NCBI RefSeq assembly: GCF_009857745.1
Contig: NZ_WWEN01000004.1
Span: 186,001-250,000 of the forward strand
Direction of reading: 5' to 3'
Source: Thalassovita mangrovi
GTDB taxonomy: Bacteria > Pseudomonadota > Alphaproteobacteria > Rhodobacterales > Rhodobacteraceae
Length of the DNA: 64,000 nucleotides
The notes under the pieces were generated by a model. That model was not told the origin of the DNA, searched no databases, and worked only from the letters and a program-made list of their open reading frames with translations. Of the stretch, positions 45,338 through 56,796 are shown in pieces. Each line of letters starts with the position of its first letter. The first letter of the stretch is position 1. The translations under genes and the position numbers were made by a program.

Positions 45338-45559
45338 ATGAGCGTTACCGTCTATTCCAAACCGGCATGCGTGCAATGCACCGCCACCACCCGCGCGCTG
45401 GACGCCAAGGGCATCAGTTACGAGGTGATCGACCTGACCCAGGACGACGATGCCATGTCGCATGTGACCGGTCTGGGCTACCGCCAGGCGCCGGTGGTGA
45501 TGGCGGGCGAAGATCACTGGTCGGGCTTCCGCCCCGACAAGATCGCGCGGCTGGCCTGA
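45338..45559 (+). CDS. nrdH: Glutaredoxin-like electron donor NrdH
   Basis: The 73-residue protein starts at ATG 45338 with AAGAGGA upstream; earlier in-frame codons from 45239 would run through the riboswitch leader and are not used. MSVTVYSKPACVQCTATTRAL has the redox CVQC motif typical of NrdH, and GYRQAPVVMAGEDHWSGFRPDKI is the conserved C-terminal part. NrdH passes electrons from thioredoxin reductase to NrdE. It is the first gene of nrdHIEF, four bases before nrdI. Confidence 0.95.
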   Translation: MSVTVYSKPACVQCTATTRALDAKGISYEVIDLTQDDDAMSHVTGLGYRQAPVVMAGEDHWSGFRPDKIARLA

Positions 45560-45563
45560 TCCG

Positions 45564-45982
45564 ATGGGCGTCCCTGAAACGGGGCTGCCGGATATCCTGT
45601 TCTACTCCTCGCGCTCGGGCAACACGGCGCGGTTCGTGGGTCGGCTGGGGCTGGCTGCATACCGCATCCCGGTCGAACCCGACGCCCCGATGCCCGCGCC
45701 CGGCCGCGGCTTCGTACTGATCTGCCCGACCTATGCGGACGGGCAGGGGCGCGGGGCGGTGCCGAAACAGGTGATCCGTTTCCTGAACGCCCCGGAAAAC
45801 CGCGCGCGTCTGGTCGGCGTGATCGCCTCCGGCAACAGAAATTTCGGTGCGACCTACGCGCTTGCAGGCCGCATCATTTCCAAAAAATGCAACGTGCCGC
45901 TGCTCTATCGCTTTGAGCTCGCCGGCACCGAAACCGACATCACCCGCGTCCGTGCGGGGCTGGACAGATTGGGGACTGAACG

Positions 45983-46001
<19 letters not shown>
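45564..46001 (+). CDS. nrdI: Flavodoxin-like NrdI
   Basis: The 145-residue protein binds FMN and helps to assemble the manganese/tyrosyl radical cofactor of Nrd[19 protein letters not shown] is the phosphate-binding loop, and [21 protein letters not shown] and [18 protein letters not shown] are the signatures of the family. The ATG is 4 bases after the nrdH stop; its end overlaps nrdE by 19 bases. All class Ib operons of this kind carry it, supporting class Ib assignment. Confidence 0.95.
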
Positions 46002-49091
<3,090 letters not shown>

Positions 49092-49112
49092 ACCCTGGGC
49101 GAAACGATCCAG

Positions 49113-49146
49113 GGAAGCGTTGCGGGCCGCGGCGCTTCCTTTTTCT
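49113..49146 (+). terminator. Rho-independent terminator after nrdF
   Basis: Arms 49113-49119 (GGAAGCG) and 49133-49139 pair, with a GC-rich loop, followed by TTTTTCTTT. It lies 22 bases past the nrdF stop. Confidence 0.8.
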
Positions 49147-49164
49147 TTACCCTAGGGCGTGGGA

Positions 49165-49641
49165 TCAGTGCTGAACCTGGTCGGTCGCGCAGACCGCGGG
49201 CATTTGCGGCTGCATCGACAACAGTTCGGTCAATCCGCAATTGCCGCGCACCAGATCTTCCAGCGTGACCATGTCGAGTTCGTGATAGAAGGCTTCGAGC
49301 GCGCGCTTCACATAGCCGCGCAGCCGGCAGGATCCGGTCAGCGGACAGGTGTTGGTTTCCGGGTCGAAACATTCGGCGAAGGGGATTTCGGCCTCGAACA
49401 ACCGGAACACCGCACCGATGGAAATCTGGTCAGCCGGCCGCGCCAGCCGCAACCCGCCTGCGCGCCCCCGCAGCGTGCTGATATAGCCCTCGGCCTGCAG
49501 CCGCTGAACCACCACGGCCACGTGATGCGCCGAACAGTTGCAGATCGCGGCGATTTCCGATGTCCGGATCAACCGGTCGGGGTTCACCGCGCAGGCCATC
49601 AGGACCCGTGCCGCCAGGTTTGTGCGTGTCGTAAGTCGCAT
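49165..49641 (-). CDS. nsrR: Rrf2-family regulator, NsrR-like
   Basis: The 158-residue protein has an N-terminal winged helix (LAARVLMACAVNPDRLIRTSEIA, with HHVAVVVQRLQAEGYISTLRGR) and three cysteines C91, C99 and C105 spaced CX7CX5C in AECFDPETNTCPLTGSC. This spacing is that of NsrR from Bacillus subtilis as I recall; the iron-sulfur cluster reacts with nitric oxide. The gene diverges from cydDC, so it likely controls that operon and cydAB, whose product resists nitric oxide. IscR or RirA would have other cysteine spacing or position. Direct proof of NO sensing is absent. Confidence 0.8.
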   Translation of the reverse strand: MRLTTRTNLAARVLMACAVNPDRLIRTSEIAAICNCSAHHVAVVVQRLQAEGYISTLRGRAGGLRLARPADQISIGAVFRLFEAEIPFAECFDPETNTCPLTGSCRLRGYVKRALEAFYHELDMVTLEDLVRGNCGLTELLSMQPQMPAVCATDQVQH

Positions 49642-49689
49642 CGAGACTCCTTTTCAGTATCTTTCTTATACCGAAAATACGAAATTTCT

Positions 49690-49703
49690 TTGAGGCAGAT
49701 CAA
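49690..49703. promoter_or_regulatory. FNR-like box upstream of cydD
   Basis: TTGAGGCAGATCAA differs at one position from the consensus TTGATNNNNATCAA. It lies 58 bases before the cydD start in the region shared with nsrR, and may confer oxygen control. Confidence 0.6.
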
Positions 49704-49732
49704 ATCTTATATTGATATGAGCGGATAAACAC

Positions 49733-49747
49733 GCATTCGGAATACGG
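49733..49747. promoter_or_regulatory. Candidate operator element shared with cydA
   Basis: GCATTCGGAATACGG is, on the minus strand, CCGTATTCCGAATGC, which matches 12 of 15 bases with CCGTATTCTGGATAC at 53125-53139. Both are imperfect palindromes; an Rrf2-type regulator site is one possibility. Confidence 0.35.
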
Positions 49748-49761
49748 GATATCGACGGAAA

Positions 49762-51411
49762 ATGCCAATATCTACAGACCCTTGCGGCGATTCTGAACCA
49801 CGCCGGGAAAAAATCGGTATCTGGTTGTCGCTGTGTGCCGCGCTGATCTGGCCGCTGCAGGCCGCGATCATCGCCTGGGTTCTGGCCAACCTGCTGACCG
49901 GCGAAGCGGCGATTTCCGCGCCGCTGGCCGCCGGGGGATTCATGGCGCTTGCCGTCCTGCGCGCCGGGATCGAAGCGGCCTCGCAACGGTTCCTGTCCGA
50001 CAGCGCCGAGGCGCGCGTCGCCGCCTTGCGCGCCGAAATCCTGACCGTCGAAACCCGCGCTGCCACCGCGTCGCAGATCGGCGGCGCCGGGGCGTTGGCA
50101 GCATTGGCGAGCGAGAAGCTCGAAGCGCTGCGTCCCTACATGCTGCGCTATCGCCCGGCACGGCTGCGCTCGACCGTGATGCCGCTGCTGCTGCTGGCGA
50201 TCGCGGCCTGGTACAGCTGGGCGGTGGCGTTGGTGTTCCTGCTGGCCGGGCCGCTGATCCCCGTCTTCATGGCGCTGGTCGGCTGGGCCGCGAAATCGGC
50301 AAGCGAGAAACAGATGGTCGAGATCGGCCAGCTGAGCGATCTTCTGGTCGACCGGCTGGCGGCGCTGTCGGACCTGCGTCTGATCGGGGCAGGGGCCCCG
50401 GTGATCGACGGGTTTGCTGACGCGTCGGAATCGCTGCGGGTGCGCACCATGGCGGTGCTGCGCATCGCCTTTTTGTCCTCCACCGTGCTGGAGCTGTTTT
50501 CGGCGCTCGGTGTGGCGATGGTGGCGATCTGGGTCGGTTTCACCCTGCTGGGCGAATTGTCCTGGGGCGCCTGGGGCGCGCAACTGACGCCGTTTGCGGG
50601 CATCTACATGCTGCTGCTGGCGCCGGAATTCTTCCAGCCGTTGCGCGATCTGGCCGCCGCCTGGCACGACAAGGCCGCCGCCGATGCGGTGCTGGACGAG
50701 ATGGACCAGTGGCGCGACGACGAGCGTGCGGCGCGGCTGGGGCAGGGCGACCGGGTCGCGGCGCTGGCAACCTTACCCACGGTGCGGCTGCGCGATGTCT
50801 GCCTGCATCGCGGCACGCGGCAAATCTGCTATCCCGATATCGACATCGCGCCGGGCGACAGCCTGGCCATCACCGGGCCGAGCGGCTGCGGCAAGACCAC
50901 GCTGTTGCGCCTGCTGGCCGGGCTGGAGGTGCCGGAAAACGGCGCGGTCCTGCTGGGCGACGCGCCGCTGTCGGATGACAATGCCGATGCCTGGCGCGCC
51001 GGGATTGGCTGGATGCCGCAGGCGCCGCATTTCCTCAGCCGGTCCTTGCGCCACAACATTGGCTTTGGCGCGCCGTTGCGGCCCGATCTGTTGCAAAAGG
51101 CGCAATTGCCCGGGGTGATCGACGCGCTGCCCAAGGGCGACCTGACCATCCTGGGCGAACGCGGCGCCGGGCTGTCGGGGGGCGAGGCGCGGCGCGTGAC
51201 GCTGGCGCGCGCGCTGCATCGCGGCCCGGGCATATTGCTGGCCGACGAACCCACCGCCGATCTGGATGCACAAACCGCCGATGCGATCATCGACGGGCTG
51301 CTGGAATATGCCGCCGCCGGCGGGACGCTGGTGGTCGCCACCCACGATCCCCGGCTGATGGAAAAGGCGGGCAAGGTGCTGAAGCTCGCAGCAGAGGAGG
51401 GCGCGGCATGA
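49762..51411 (+). CDS. cydD: Cysteine/glutathione ABC exporter subunit CydD
   Basis: The 549-residue protein has six hydrophobic segments in the first 320 residues and a C-terminal ATPase domain with ITGPSGCGKTTLLRLLAGL, LSGGEARRVTLARAL and ILLADEPTADLD. With CydC it exports reduced thiols to the periplasm, needed for cytochrome bd assembly. The first gene of cydDCABX here. Between it and nsrR are an FNR-like box and a candidate operator. CydC begins in the last four bases (ATGA). Confidence 0.94.
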   Translation: MPISTDPCGDSEPRREKIGIWLSLCAALIWPLQAAIIAWVLANLLTGEAAISAPLAAGGFMALAVLRAGIEAASQRFLSDSAEARVAALRAEILTVETRAATASQIGGAGALAALASEKLEALRPYMLRYRPARLRSTVMPLLLLAIAAWYSWAVALVFLLAGPLIPVFMALVGWAAKSASEKQMVEIGQLSDLLVDRLAALSDLRLIGAGAPVIDGFADASESLRVRTMAVLRIAFLSSTVLELFSALGVAMVAIWVGFTLLGELSWGAWGAQLTPFAGIYMLLLAPEFFQPLRDLAAAWHDKAAADAVLDEMDQWRDDERAARLGQGDRVAALATLPTVRLRDVCLHRGTRQICYPDIDIAPGDSLAITGPSGCGKTTLLRLLAGLEVPENGAVLLGDAPLSDDNADAWRAGIGWMPQAPHFLSRSLRHNIGFGAPLRPDLLQKAQLPGVIDALPKGDLTILGERGAGLSGGEARRVTLARALHRGPGILLADEPTADLDAQTADAIIDGLLEYAAAGGTLVVATHDPRLMEKAGKVLKLAAEEGAA

Positions 51412-53069
51412 AACCGCTTCTGAATATCGTGCTGCTGCTGTTGCGCGGCGAACGGCGCGCTCTCCTGCGCGGGCTGGCGCTGTCGATCACCGTTTTGATC
51501 ATGGGCGTGTCGCTGCTGGGCCTATCGGGCTGGTTCATCACCGCCGCCGCCGCTGCCGGTCTGGCCGGGATCGGCGTGCTGTTCAACGTCTTCGCCCCGT
51601 CGGCGATGGTGCGCTTTCTGGCGCTTGGCCGCACCGCCGCGCGCTATGGCGAACGGCTGCTGACCCATGACGCCACCCTGCGGGTGCTGTCGCGGCTGCG
51701 CATTCGGATGCTGCAGGGCTACCTGGTCAGCCCCTACCGGCAGCTGGAGCGGCTGCGCGCCAATTCCTTCCTGAACCGGGTCACCGCCGATATCGATGCG
51801 CTGGACGGTGTGCTGCTGCGGCTGGTGCTGCCGGGGCTGGCGGGGGTGATGGTGATTTTCGTCACCGCGATTGCCCTGTGGTTCCTGGTCGATCCCACGA
51901 TCGCCCTGCTGGTCGGGCTTGGCTATCTCGTCGGTCCGACGCTGATTTTCCTGATCGGGCAGCATATCGCCCGGCCGCCGTCGCGGCAGGCCGAGGCGGC
52001 GATGCAGGCGTCGCGGTCGCGGCTGATCGACCTGATCGCCGGGCGCGAAGACCTGGCAGTCTACGGCCAGCTGCAGGCGACCCGCGATCATGTGCAATCG
52101 GCGCAGGCGCGCCACGGCGCGGCGCGTCAGCAGCTTGATCGGATCGAACGGCGCACCGGCGTCGGGCTGGACCTGATCGGCGCGGGCGTGACGGCGCTGG
52201 CCCTGGGGCAGGGGATCGCCCTGGTGCAGGCCGGCACGATCAGCGCGGCGCAATCCGCCATCGGGGTTTTCGCGGCGCTGGCCCTGGCCGAGGCGGTCGC
52301 GCCGGTGCGCCGTGCGCTGTCGGAAATTGGCCGGATGATCCAGGCCGCACGCCACGTCCTGCCGGCACTGAGCGGGGCCGAGGCCGAACCCGATGCCGAA
52401 CAAACGGCAACGGCGCGGGTGTCTACCCTGTTGCTTTTCGATCTGACCTATCGGCCGGGGCAGGGGGATCGGGCGTTGTTCGAACCGGTGACGCTGAGCG
52501 TCGGCCCGGGCGAAACAGTGGCGCTGACCGGCCCCAGCGGCATCGGCAAAAGCACGGTTCTGCTGTTGGCGGCGGGGGCGCTGAGCCCCAGCAGCGGCGG
52601 CGTGAACTGGGGTGGGCGCGACCTGCAGGGATATACGCCCGAGGCCCTGCAGCAAAGCGTCGCCATGGTGCCGCAGCGCCACGCGCTGATCGCGGGAACC
52701 GTGGCGGAAAACCTGCGCCTGGCCGCGCCGGAAGCCAGCGACGACGATCTGTGGCAGGCGCTGGAAACCACCTGCCTGGCCGCCACCATCCGCGCCAAGG
52801 GCGGGCTGGAGGCCAAGCTGGGTTTCCGCGGCGCCGGATTGTCGGGCGGCGAGGCGCGCAGGCTGGTTCTGGCCCGCGCAGTGCTGCGCCGTCCGGGGCT
52901 TTTGCTGCTCGATGAACCGACCGAGGGACTGGATGACGCCACCGCCAAGCAGGTGATGACGGGGATTCGCGCGGCGCTGCCCGAAGCATCGATTCTGATG
53001 GCGGCGCACCGGCCGGTGGAAATCGAAGGTGCCGACAGGTCAATTGCCTTGCGCGGCATTAATAGCTGA
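51408..53069 (+). CDS. cydC: Cysteine/glutathione ABC exporter subunit CydC
   Basis: The 553-residue protein begins inside the cydD stop (ATGA). It has the membrane part with RLLTHDATLRVLSRLRIRML and RVTADIDALDGVLLRLVLPG, and an ATPase domain with GPSGIGKSTVLLLAAG, LSGGEARRLVLARAVLR and LLLLDEPTEGLDD. It is the partner of CydD in the heterodimeric thiol exporter. A non-coding stretch of 132 bases follows with an FNR-like box before cydA. Confidence 0.94.
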   Translation: MKPLLNIVLLLLRGERRALLRGLALSITVLIMGVSLLGLSGWFITAAAAAGLAGIGVLFNVFAPSAMVRFLALGRTAARYGERLLTHDATLRVLSRLRIRMLQGYLVSPYRQLERLRANSFLNRVTADIDALDGVLLRLVLPGLAGVMVIFVTAIALWFLVDPTIALLVGLGYLVGPTLIFLIGQHIARPPSRQAEAAMQASRSRLIDLIAGREDLAVYGQLQATRDHVQSAQARHGAARQQLDRIERRTGVGLDLIGAGVTALALGQGIALVQAGTISAAQSAIGVFAALALAEAVAPVRRALSEIGRMIQAARHVLPALSGAEAEPDAEQTATARVSTLLLFDLTYRPGQGDRALFEPVTLSVGPGETVALTGPSGIGKSTVLLLAAGALSPSSGGVNWGGRDLQGYTPEALQQSVAMVPQRHALIAGTVAENLRLAAPEASDDDLWQALETTCLAATIRAKGGLEAKLGFRGAGLSGGEARRLVLARAVLRRPGLLLLDEPTEGLDDATAKQVMTGIRAALPEASILMAAHRPVEIEGADRSIALRGINS

Positions 53070-53108
53070 CCTTGTTAAGAAAAAAATGTATCATCGCACT
53101 GTATTTTT

Positions 53109-53122
53109 TTGACTCAGATCAA
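53109..53122. promoter_or_regulatory. FNR-like box upstream of cydA
   Basis: TTGACTCAGATCAA differs at one position from TTGATNNNNATCAA. It is 79 bases before the cydA start and suggests separate oxygen-controlled initiation for cydABX. Confidence 0.6.
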
Positions 53123-53124
53123 TT

Positions 53125-53139
53125 CCGTATTCTGGATAC
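53125..53139. promoter_or_regulatory. Candidate operator element upstream of cydA
   Basis: CCGTATTCTGGATAC contains GTAT-TCTGG-ATAC, an imperfect dyad, three bases past the FNR-like box, and matches the element before cydD (49733-49747) in inverted orientation. Confidence 0.35.
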
Positions 53140-53201
53140 ATAATATATTCGCGCCTAATGCGTATCTCGGATGCGTAATTAACACACCAAGGAGTCCACC
53201 T

Positions 53202-54812
53202 ATGGAGATCGGACTGGTCGAGCTGTCACGACTGCAATTCGCCATGACAGCCATGTATCACTTTCTCTTCGTGCCGCTGACGCTGGGTCTTTCGATCCTG
53301 GTCGCGATTATGGAGACCGTCTATGTCATGACGAACCGCCCCATCTGGCGGCAGATGACGAAATTCTGGGGCTCGCTGTTCGGGATCAACTTCGTTCTCG
53401 GCGTCGCCACCGGTATCACCATGGAATTCCAGTTCGGCATGAACTGGTCCTACTATTCGCACTATGTCGGCGACATCTTCGGCGCGCCGCTTGCCATCGA
53501 GGGGCTGATGGCCTTCTTCATGGAAGCGACCTTCGTCGGGCTGTTCTTCTTCGGCTGGGACAAGCTGAGCAAGGTGTCGCACATGGTCGTCACCTGGCTG
53601 GTCGCCATCGGGTCGAACTTCTCGGCGCTGTGGATCCTGATCGCCAACGGCTGGATGCAAAATCCGGTCGGCGCACAGTTCAATCCCGACACGATGCGGA
53701 TGGAAATGACCTCGTTCTTCGACGTGGTTTTCAACGAAGTGGCGCAGGCCAAGTTCGTGCACACGGTTTCGGCCGGTTACGTCACCGCCGCGGTCTTCGT
53801 GCTGGGCGTTTCGGCGCTGTATCTGATCCAGAACCGGCACAAGGATCTGGCCCGCCGCTCCATCGCGGTCGCGTCCTCCTTCGGGCTTGCCGCCGCGCTG
53901 TCCGTCGTGGTTCTGGGCGACGAATCCGGCTATTCGGCCAGCCACACGCAGAAAATGAAGCTCGCCGCGATCGAGGGCATGTGGGAAACCCACGAAGCGC
54001 CCGCGCCGTTCAACCTGATCGGGTTCCCCGACAAGGAAGCGCGCGAAACCCATTACGCCATCCAAATCCCGTGGGTGATGGGCCTGATCGGCACCCGCAG
54101 CCTGACCCAGGAAATCCCGGGCATCAACGAACTTGAAGCGGAATCCGAAGAACGTATCCGCGACGGCCTGATCGCCTATGACGCGCTGATGACCATCCGG
54201 GCAGATCGTGAAAACGTGTCGCCGGAAGTGCGCGAAACCTTCGAGGCGCATTCCGAGAACCTGGGCTTCTCGCTGCTGCTCAAGCGCTATGTCGACGATC
54301 CGCGCGATGCGACCGACGAACAGATCGCACAGGCCGCCGCGGACACCATCCCGGGCGTCGGGCCGCTGTTCTGGGCCTTCCGCCTGATGGTGGGGCTGGG
54401 CTTCAGCTTCATCGCGGTGATGATCTTCTTCTTCGTGCGGGCGTCGTTCTACCAGATGCAGTTCCCGCGCTGGTCGCTCTATGCCGCCGTGGCGATCATC
54501 CCGACGCCGTGGATCGCGGCCGAGCTGGGCTGGTTCGTGGCGGAATTCGGCCGCCAGCCCTGGACGGTGGACGGCGTGCTGCCGACCGCGCTGAGCGCGT
54601 CGCACCTGTCGATTGCCGATCTGCTGATCACGCTGGCGGGCTTCATCACCTTCTATTCGGTCCTCTTCGTGATCGAGGTGAGCCTGATGGTGAAATACAT
54701 CCGCAAAGGTCCCTACATGGACGTCGCCGAAACCGAAGCTTGGCAGGCCAAGCACGAACACCGGCTGCGCACCCATGACGGCCAGGGTCCCTTTGCCAAT
54801 CCCGCGGAGTAA
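53202..54812 (+). CDS. cydA: Cytochrome bd ubiquinol oxidase subunit I
   Basis: The 536-residue protein starts at ATG 53202 behind AAGGAG; in-frame codons upstream belong to the regulatory region. MEIGLVELSRLQFAMTAMYHFLFVP has the heme-ligating His at position 20 (E. coli His19). GAPLAIEGLMAFFMEATFVGLFFFGW holds the conserved Glu pair near residue 100. The remaining transmembrane helices and GDESGYSASHTQKMKLAAIEGMWETHEAPAPFN (Q-loop start, split here) are typical. It reduces oxygen with quinol in the inner membrane at high affinity and resists nitric oxide and sulfide by family knowledge. Confidence 0.97.
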   Translation: MEIGLVELSRLQFAMTAMYHFLFVPLTLGLSILVAIMETVYVMTNRPIWRQMTKFWGSLFGINFVLGVATGITMEFQFGMNWSYYSHYVGDIFGAPLAIEGLMAFFMEATFVGLFFFGWDKLSKVSHMVVTWLVAIGSNFSALWILIANGWMQNPVGAQFNPDTMRMEMTSFFDVVFNEVAQAKFVHTVSAGYVTAAVFVLGVSALYLIQNRHKDLARRSIAVASSFGLAAALSVVVLGDESGYSASHTQKMKLAAIEGMWETHEAPAPFNLIGFPDKEARETHYAIQIPWVMGLIGTRSLTQEIPGINELEAESEERIRDGLIAYDALMTIRADRENVSPEVRETFEAHSENLGFSLLLKRYVDDPRDATDEQIAQAAADTIPGVGPLFWAFRLMVGLGFSFIAVMIFFFVRASFYQMQFPRWSLYAAVAIIPTPWIAAELGWFVAEFGRQPWTVDGVLPTALSASHLSIADLLITLAGFITFYSVLFVIEVSLMVKYIRKGPYMDVAETEAWQAKHEHRLRTHDGQGPFANPAE

Positions 54813-54817
54813 CTGAC

Positions 54818-55981
54818 ATGATCCTTTATGAATTGATCGATTTCGACCTTCTTCGCGTGGTCTGGTGGGTGCTCCTCGGGGTTCTGCTGATCGGCTTCTC
54901 GCTGACCGACGGGTTCGACATGGGGGTCGGCGCCCTGCTGCCCTTCGTCGCCAAGACGGATGTGGAACGGCGCGTCGTCATCAACACCGTCGGCCCGGTC
55001 TGGGAAGGCAACCAGGTGTGGTTCATCCTGGGCGGCGGCGCGATCTTCGCCGCCTGGCCGCCGCTCTACGCGGTCAGCTTCTCGGGCTTCTACCTGGCGA
55101 TGTTCCTGGTGCTGGCTGCCTTCATCGTCCGCCCGGTGGCGTTCAAATACCGGTCCAAGCGGGACAGCGCCGCGTGGCGCAGCCGCTGGGACTGGGCGCT
55201 GTTTGCCGGCGGTGCGGTTCCCGCGCTTCTGTTCGGCGTGGCGGTGGGCAATGTCCTGCTGGGCGTGCCCTTCCATCTGACCGATGACCTGATGCCGATC
55301 TATGACGGCAGCGCCATCGGCAAGCTGATCCGCCTGCTGCATCCCTTCGCCCTGCTGGGTGGTGTGGTGTCCTTCTCGATGCTGCTGATGCACGGCGCCG
55401 CCTGGCTGAGCCTGAAAACCGAAGGCCAGATCGCCGAACGCGCCCGCAGCATCGGCACCAAGGCCGGTCTGGTCGCGGTGGCGGGCTATGCGCTGGCCGG
55501 TCTGTGGCTGGCGATCGGGATCGACGGTTTCGCGCTGGTCAACGACGTGGTGTCGAACGGGCCTTCCAACCCGCTCTACTCCGAAGTCACCCGCGGCGGC
55601 AGCTGGCTGTCGGCCTATTCGACACGTCCCTGGATCGTCATTGCCCCGCTGATGGGCTTTGCCGGGGCGCTGATGGCGATGCGCGGTCTGCGCGCGGGCC
55701 GCGAGGTGTCGACGCTGCTGTGGTCGAAACTGGGCATCACCGGGATCATTTCGTCGGTTGGTCTGACCATGTTCCCGTTCATCCTGCCCTCGACCGTGGA
55801 CCCGAACAGTTCGCTGACTGTGTGGGACGCGTCCAGTTCGCACCAGACGCTGTTCATCATGCTGGTGGTGACGCTGATCTTCATGCCGCTGATCCTGATG
55901 TACACCGCATGGGTCTACAAGGTTCTGTGGGGCAAGGTCACCGAAGCGGACGTCACCGAAAACTCCGATAGCGTTTACTGA
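54818..55981 (+). CDS. cydB: Cytochrome bd ubiquinol oxidase subunit II
   Basis: The 387-residue protein has eight or more membrane segments and begins FDLLRVVWWVLLGVLLIGFS with LTDGFDMGVGALLPFVAKTD. NTVGPVWEGNQVWFILGGGA is the signature of CydB. It forms the heterodimer with CydA. The ATG stands five bases after the cydA stop, and cydX starts fourteen bases after the end. Confidence 0.97.
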   Translation: MILYELIDFDLLRVVWWVLLGVLLIGFSLTDGFDMGVGALLPFVAKTDVERRVVINTVGPVWEGNQVWFILGGGAIFAAWPPLYAVSFSGFYLAMFLVLAAFIVRPVAFKYRSKRDSAAWRSRWDWALFAGGAVPALLFGVAVGNVLLGVPFHLTDDLMPIYDGSAIGKLIRLLHPFALLGGVVSFSMLLMHGAAWLSLKTEGQIAERARSIGTKAGLVAVAGYALAGLWLAIGIDGFALVNDVVSNGPSNPLYSEVTRGGSWLSAYSTRPWIVIAPLMGFAGALMAMRGLRAGREVSTLLWSKLGITGIISSVGLTMFPFILPSTVDPNSSLTVWDASSSHQTLFIMLVVTLIFMPLILMYTAWVYKVLWGKVTEADVTENSDSVY

Positions 55982-55995
55982 GAAGGAGACTGAAC

Positions 55996-56133
55996 ATGTG
56001 GTATTTCGCCTGGCTTCTGGGCCTGCCTCTCGCCGCTGCTGCCGCCGTTCTCAACGCCATGTGGCTGGAACTGCGCACCGATGCCTGCTTCGCCGAGGAA
56101 GGCGACTGCCCGGTGGGTGAACACGAACACTGA
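55996..56133 (+). CDS. cydX: Small subunit CydX of cytochrome bd
   Basis: This 45-residue gene starts at ATG 55996 (AAGGAG upstream). MWYFAWLLGLPLAAAAAVLNAMW is one membrane helix with the MWYFAWxLG start typical of CydX/CbdX, and CFAEEGDCP lies at the tail with two cysteines. It stabilises the heme region of the oxidase by family knowledge. Confidence 0.93.
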   Translation: MWYFAWLLGLPLAAAAAVLNAMWLELRTDACFAEEGDCPVGEHEH

Positions 56134-56181
56134 CACCGGTTAGGAATTCGGGGGGCGTCGTCCCTTCTTCCCCCCCGATAG

Positions 56182-56215
56182 CCGGGCCCCGGGCGTCTTG
56201 CGCGCCGGGGCCCGG
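56182..56215 (+). terminator. Perfect GC hairpin after cydX
   Basis: An 11-base-pair perfect stem (arms 56182-56192 and 56205-56215, loop of 12) lies 48 bases past cydX. No T-run follows. It may stop or partly stop transcription between cydABX and the DsrE-like gene. Confidence 0.55.
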
Positions 56216-56271
56216 TTCAAGGACAAGATGAAGCCGACCCTGATCGGCACGAACGAGAGAGAACCCAAATC

Positions 56272-56709
56272 ATGAAGAAATTTTTGCTCGGCGCTGTTGC
56301 AGCCGCCGGAGTCGCTTTTTCTGCCGCAGCCGAAGAAGCCCCCAAAACCCTGGTGACGATCCTGACCGCGCCGGAACCGCAAACCCAGCTGATGGCGATG
56401 GTTCTGAGCATGCAGGCGGCCCAGCAGGGCGCCACCCCGCATATCCTGCTGTGCGGCCCGGCCGCCGATATCGCGCTGAAGGATGCGCCCGAATCCGCCA
56501 CCGCCGGTCAGCCGCCCAAGAACATGAGCCCGCAGGGCCTGATGACCAAGATCATGACGCTGCCCGGCGCCAAGGTCGAGGTCTGCGCGATCTACCTGCC
56601 CGGCAAGGGCGCTGACGCTTCGATCCTGCTGGACGGTGTCGGCGTCGCCAATCCGCAGGCGATGGCCGGCGCGATGATTGCACCCAACGCACGGATTGCC
56701 AGCTACTGA
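56272..56709 (+). CDS. Periplasmic DsrE-like protein
   Basis: The 145-residue protein starts MKKFLLGAVAAAGVAFSAAAEE, a signal peptide. The mature part has TLVTILTAPEPQTQLMAMVLSMQAAQQGATPHILLCG and ALKDAPESATAGQPPKNMSPQGLM (given in parts); these are the pattern of DsrE/DsrF-like sulfur-trafficking proteins, with Cys at about 62 in LLCGPAADIAL and C104 in VEVCAIYLPG. It probably binds sulfane sulfur in the periplasm, upstream of the sulfide:quinone oxidoreductase-like gene. Activity not shown by sequence. Confidence 0.7.
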   Translation: MKKFLLGAVAAAGVAFSAAAEEAPKTLVTILTAPEPQTQLMAMVLSMQAAQQGATPHILLCGPAADIALKDAPESATAGQPPKNMSPQGLMTKIMTLPGAKVEVCAIYLPGKGADASILLDGVGVANPQAMAGAMIAPNARIASY

Positions 56710-56796
56710 TCGCCCGCGATCCATGACTGCCCGCCCGCCTGCGATCGCGCAGGTGGGCTTCTCCCCCTGACAGGACGCTTGGAGGAAACGCACAAG

